Shown here: piece after piece, positions 22,636 through 24,567 of the stretch
Layout of the letters: each line of letters begins with the position of its first letter
Position numbering within the stretch: the first letter of the stretch is position 1
NCBI GenBank assembly: GCA_041987425.1
Contig: JBHIWP010000044.1
Coordinates: 1-24,567 of the forward strand
Reading direction: 5' to 3'
From: Leptofilum sp041987425
GTDB lineage: Bacteria > Chloroflexota > Anaerolineae > Promineifilales > Promineifilaceae
DNA: 24,567 bases
Program-made: the position numbers and the translations under genes
Notes under the pieces: generated by a model
What the model was told of the DNA's origin: nothing
The model's input: the letters and a program-made list of their open reading frames with translations, nothing else
The model's database searches: none

Positions 22636-24567
22636 ATGCGTGATTTTTTGCAATTGAAGAAGCGTAGTGGATTTATTATATGGCTGCTGTTGATTTTGTT
22701 AACGGCCGTTTCTCTACGCCTCTACCACTTAAGCGATGTCCCACCCGGTCTGACGCACGATGAAGCCGATCATGGGATTACGGCCGTTGCCATTCTCAAT
22801 GGCGCGCGCGAAATTTACTTTACGGTGGGGTACGGCCGTGAACCGCTGTTTGACTATGCCACGGCTGGCCTGATGGCTCTGCTGGGGCAAAGTGGCTGGG
22901 TGCTGCGGGGAACGGCCGTTTTCTTCAGCATGATTATGATTGGCGCAATGACCGCCTGGGCTCGAACTGCCTTTAACAATCGCGTAGCCCTGCTTACAGC
23001 TGCTGGACTGGCGGTGAGTTTTTGGCCCGTTATGGCCGCCCGGCAAGGGCTGCGCTCCATTACCCTGCCCGCCCTGTTTACCCTGGCCCTTTATTTCTTC
23101 TGGCGCGGCCTACAAAAAGCAGAGAGCAGAGAGTGGAGATTAGAAACTAAAGGCGCACCACGCTCAAATCCTACTTTTCACTTTTCACTTTTCACTTCTC
23201 ACTTCTTACTCTCGGGCCTTCTCCTCGGCCTTACCTTCTACACCTACATTCCAGCGCGTGGGCTCTGGCTGCTGTTTCCTGCCTTATTGCTGTTGGGCGG
23301 GCTGTTCGACCGGAGCTGGCTGCGGCGCGTCTGGCCGGATACGGCCCTCATGCTGCTGGTTGCTGCCCTGCTGGCCGTGCCCCTGTTTGCCTACCTGCGG
23401 GCAAACCCCGGCGCCGAAGTACGCATTGCGGAGCTGAGCACCCCGCTGACGGCCGTTCTCCAGGGTGACTTTACGCTGCTGTGGGCCAACATTAAGGGGG
23501 GACTGGCTGCTTTAACGGTGGTGGGAGACACGGCCTGGCGCTACAACATTCCGGGACGGCCGTTGCTGGGTCCGGCGCTGAGCTTACTGTTTTATTTGGG
23601 CTTTGCCCTGGCGGTTTGGCGATTGATCGGCCGGAGGACGCGGCCCGTAACCGCTCCCTGTGGCAAGCTGAGCTACGTGGCGGCTTTGCTTTGGCTGCTG
23701 GGCGGCCTGGCGCCCGTTCTCATCACCGGGCCGGAGCTGAGCACAACCCAGGCGATGGGAATGCAGCCAGTACTTTATCTGTTTCCGGCGCTGGCTTTGG
23801 ACTGGCTGGGAAGATTGAAAATTGGAAACTGGCGCGTGGAGGGTGCCCTAGGTATTGGGGTTTTGTTGCTGTTTGGCGGAACGGCCGTTGTCACCGCACG
23901 AGATTATTTTGGCACCTGGGCTAATGCGCCGGAGGTGCGCGTGCAGTATGAAAGCACAATGACGGTCGTTATGCACTATTTAGATGAACAGCCGCAGACG
24001 AACGTAGCCATTTCCACCATTACGCCGGGACCATTCCACACCCCTGCGCTGGCGCAAATGACGCTGCAACAGGATGCCATTCAGCCGCGCTGGTTTGATG
24101 GCCGGGGCAGCCTGGTGTTGCCCAATAGTGAAGAGGCGCTCATTATTTTGTCTGGCTTTGCCCCGCTGCCCGGGGACTTGGAGCTGTATTTGCAGACGGC
24201 CGTTCTGCAAGACAGCTTGCCTCTACACCCCACAGACTTAGACCGCCCGGTTTGGATACATCGGCTGAATCCAGCTACGGCCGTGGCGGATTGGCAAAGG
24301 CTGCTAACGCCCCAGGCGGCCCAGTTTGGCGAGGCAGCTGCCCTGGTAGGCTACGATCTTTCGGCAGAGCGCGTGGCGGTGGGGGACACTGTAAAGCTCA
24401 TCACCGTCTGGCAAGTTCAGGGTGCGCCGCCAGATTTGCGTCTGTTTACCCATTTGGTGGGCGCAACTGGCGTGCCGGTGGCGCAGGCAGACCGGCTCGA
24501 TGCGCCCAGCAGCGCCTGGGTGGCCGGTGACTGGTTGGTGCAGCTTCACGAGGTTATGATTCCACCG
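22636..24567 (+). CDS. GT-C glycosyltransferase paralogue (partial at right edge) with in-frame heptamer-repeat insertion
   Basis: The frame stays open from ATG 22636 to the window end (644 codons). The N-terminus VPPGLTHDEADHG (Asp42, Glu43) and later WRYNIPGRPLLGPALSLLF, LAPVLITGPE and DYFGTWANAPEVRVQYE align with the GT-C gene at 17469, so the two are paralogues. The function is probably the same kind: sugar transfer from a polyprenyl carrier outside the membrane, with a C-terminal beta-rich domain (LRLFTHLVGATGVPVAQADR). Between the helices at about residues 161-191, codons made of heptamer repeats (23118-23209) replace a loop of about nine residues in the paralogue. Seven or more ACGGCCGT octamers occur in it, mostly read as Thr-Ala-Val. 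Confidence 0.88.
   Translation, partial: MRDFLQLKKRSGFIIWLLLILLTAVSLRLYHLSDVPPGLTHDEADHGITAVAILNGAREIYFTVGYGREPLFDYATAGLMALLGQSGWVLRGTAVFFSMIMIGAMTAWARTAFNNRVALLTAAGLAVSFWPVMAARQGLRSITLPALFTLALYFFWRGLQKAESREWRLETKGAPRSNPTFHFSLFTSHFLLSGLLLGLTFYTYIPARGLWLLFPALLLLGGLFDRSWLRRVWPDTALMLLVAALLAVPLFAYLRANPGAEVRIAELSTPLTAVLQGDFTLLWANIKGGLAALTVVGDTAWRYNIPGRPLLGPALSLLFYLGFALAVWRLIGRRTRPVTAPCGKLSYVAALLWLLGGLAPVLITGPELSTTQAMGMQPVLYLFPALALDWLGRLKIGNWRVEGALGIGVLLLFGGTAVVTARDYFGTWANAPEVRVQYESTMTVVMHYLDEQPQTNVAISTITPGPFHTPALAQMTLQQDAIQPRWFDGRGSLVLPNSEEALIILSGFAPLPGDLELYLQTAVLQDSLPLHPTDLDRPVWIHRLNPATAVADWQRLLTPQAAQFGEAAALVGYDLSAERVAVGDTVKLITVWQVQGAPPDLRLFTHLVGATGVPVAQADRLDAPSSAWVAGDWLVQLHEVMIPP
23118..23209 (+). 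repeat. Heptamer-repeat element inside the GT-C gene
   Basis: Five purine-rich heptamers (AGCAGAG twice, AGTGGAG, ATTAGAA, ACTAAAG; 23118-23152) are followed by a 22-nt centre. Five pyrimidine-rich heptamers then follow (TTTTCAC three times, TTCTCAC, TTCTTAC; 23175-23209). The reading frame continues through it. It resembles STRR-type heptamer sequences of cyanobacteria. Confidence 0.75.
23814..23834 (+). repeat. Short heptamer run in the GT-C gene
   Basis: ATTGAAA, ATTGGAA and ACTGGCG follow one another, again as 7-mers, and encode part of a polar loop (RLKIGNWRVEG). This may be a minor or degraded copy of the same repeat type; it is short and could be chance. Confidence 0.35.

Larger units (their letters stand above)
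838..24284. repeat. Dispersed palindromic octamer ACGGCCGT (about 46 copies)
   Basis: By hand tally the exact 8-bp palindrome ACGGCCGT occurs about 46 times from 838 to 24277, often within AACGGCCGTT, with further one-base variants. Examples: 9619, 9730, 9748, 10014 (intergenic) and 24277. A simple base-composition model would give about one or fewer. Copies are read as Thr-Ala-Val, Gly-Arg or Arg-Pro depending on frame, so the pattern acts at the DNA level. It is like HIP1 (GCGATCGC) in cyanobacteria. Confidence 0.88.

Noticed and set aside
23175..23209. Possible CRISPR-like tandem repeat
   Set aside because: The units are 7 bp with no spacers; it is a heptamer repeat, not a CRISPR array.

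Overview
The window looks like a chromosomal segment of a bacterium from the Chloroflexota, probably near Anaerolineae, Caldilineae or Ardenticatenia. This is inferred from gene content and style: GT-C glycosyltransferases of the 'PPGLTHDEA' type, Pro/Thr-rich exported proteins, PPC-repeat lipoproteins, an LCP protein and a sortase. No rRNA, tRNA, CRISPR array, transposase or phage gene was seen. Base composition is moderately GC-rich, and most genes end close to their neighbours.

Left part (1-4533, all minus strand): a gene entering from the left edge that joins the first ~105 residues of an MBL-fold (beta-CASP-like) hydrolase to RHS/YD repeats; ribonuclease D (rnd); a UDP-glucuronate 4-epimerase-like sugar epimerase; and recJ. 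Then (plus strand, 4584-5501) a CBS-domain protein behind a good promoter with an inverted repeat in its spacer, and a small ABM-like dimeric alpha/beta-barrel protein. A decayed HigA-type antitoxin (5658-5813) follows.

Middle (5786-9875, minus): a GT-C mannosyltransferase-like membrane protein, a GAF/HisKA_3 sensor histidine kinase with no response regulator beside it, and pseudouridine-5'-phosphate glycosidase (psuG). On the plus strand come a ParB-fold protein, a one-domain CBM48 protein, a PrsA-like parvulin lipoprotein and a membrane-anchored Pro/Thr-rich protein. On the minus strand are a four-PPC-repeat lipoprotein and an LCP-LytR_C protein.

Right part (17469-24567, plus): two paralogous GT-C glycosyltransferases, the second cut by the window edge, enclose a sortase, a 66-residue membrane protein and the infC-rpmI-rplT translation cluster. 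Three GT-C enzymes, the epimerase, LCP, sortase and several exported proteins fit a cell-envelope glycan and surface-protein theme. That functional link is inference.

Five signals go beyond the genes. (1) The palindromic octamer ACGGCCGT occurs about 46 times by hand tally, in all reading phases and also between genes, like the HIP1 element of cyanobacteria; it is absent over the translation cluster. (2) Heptamer-repeat inverted elements lie in one intergenic gap and in frame inside the second GT-C gene. (3) Four genes have a canonical -35/-10 promoter ending 7-12 nt before the start codon, pointing to leaderless or nearly leaderless mRNAs. (4) infC appears to start at AUU, behind a promoter and 5' hairpin that exclude the longer TTG start. 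(5) The left-edge MBL/YD-repeat junction is either a real gene fusion or an assembly artefact.
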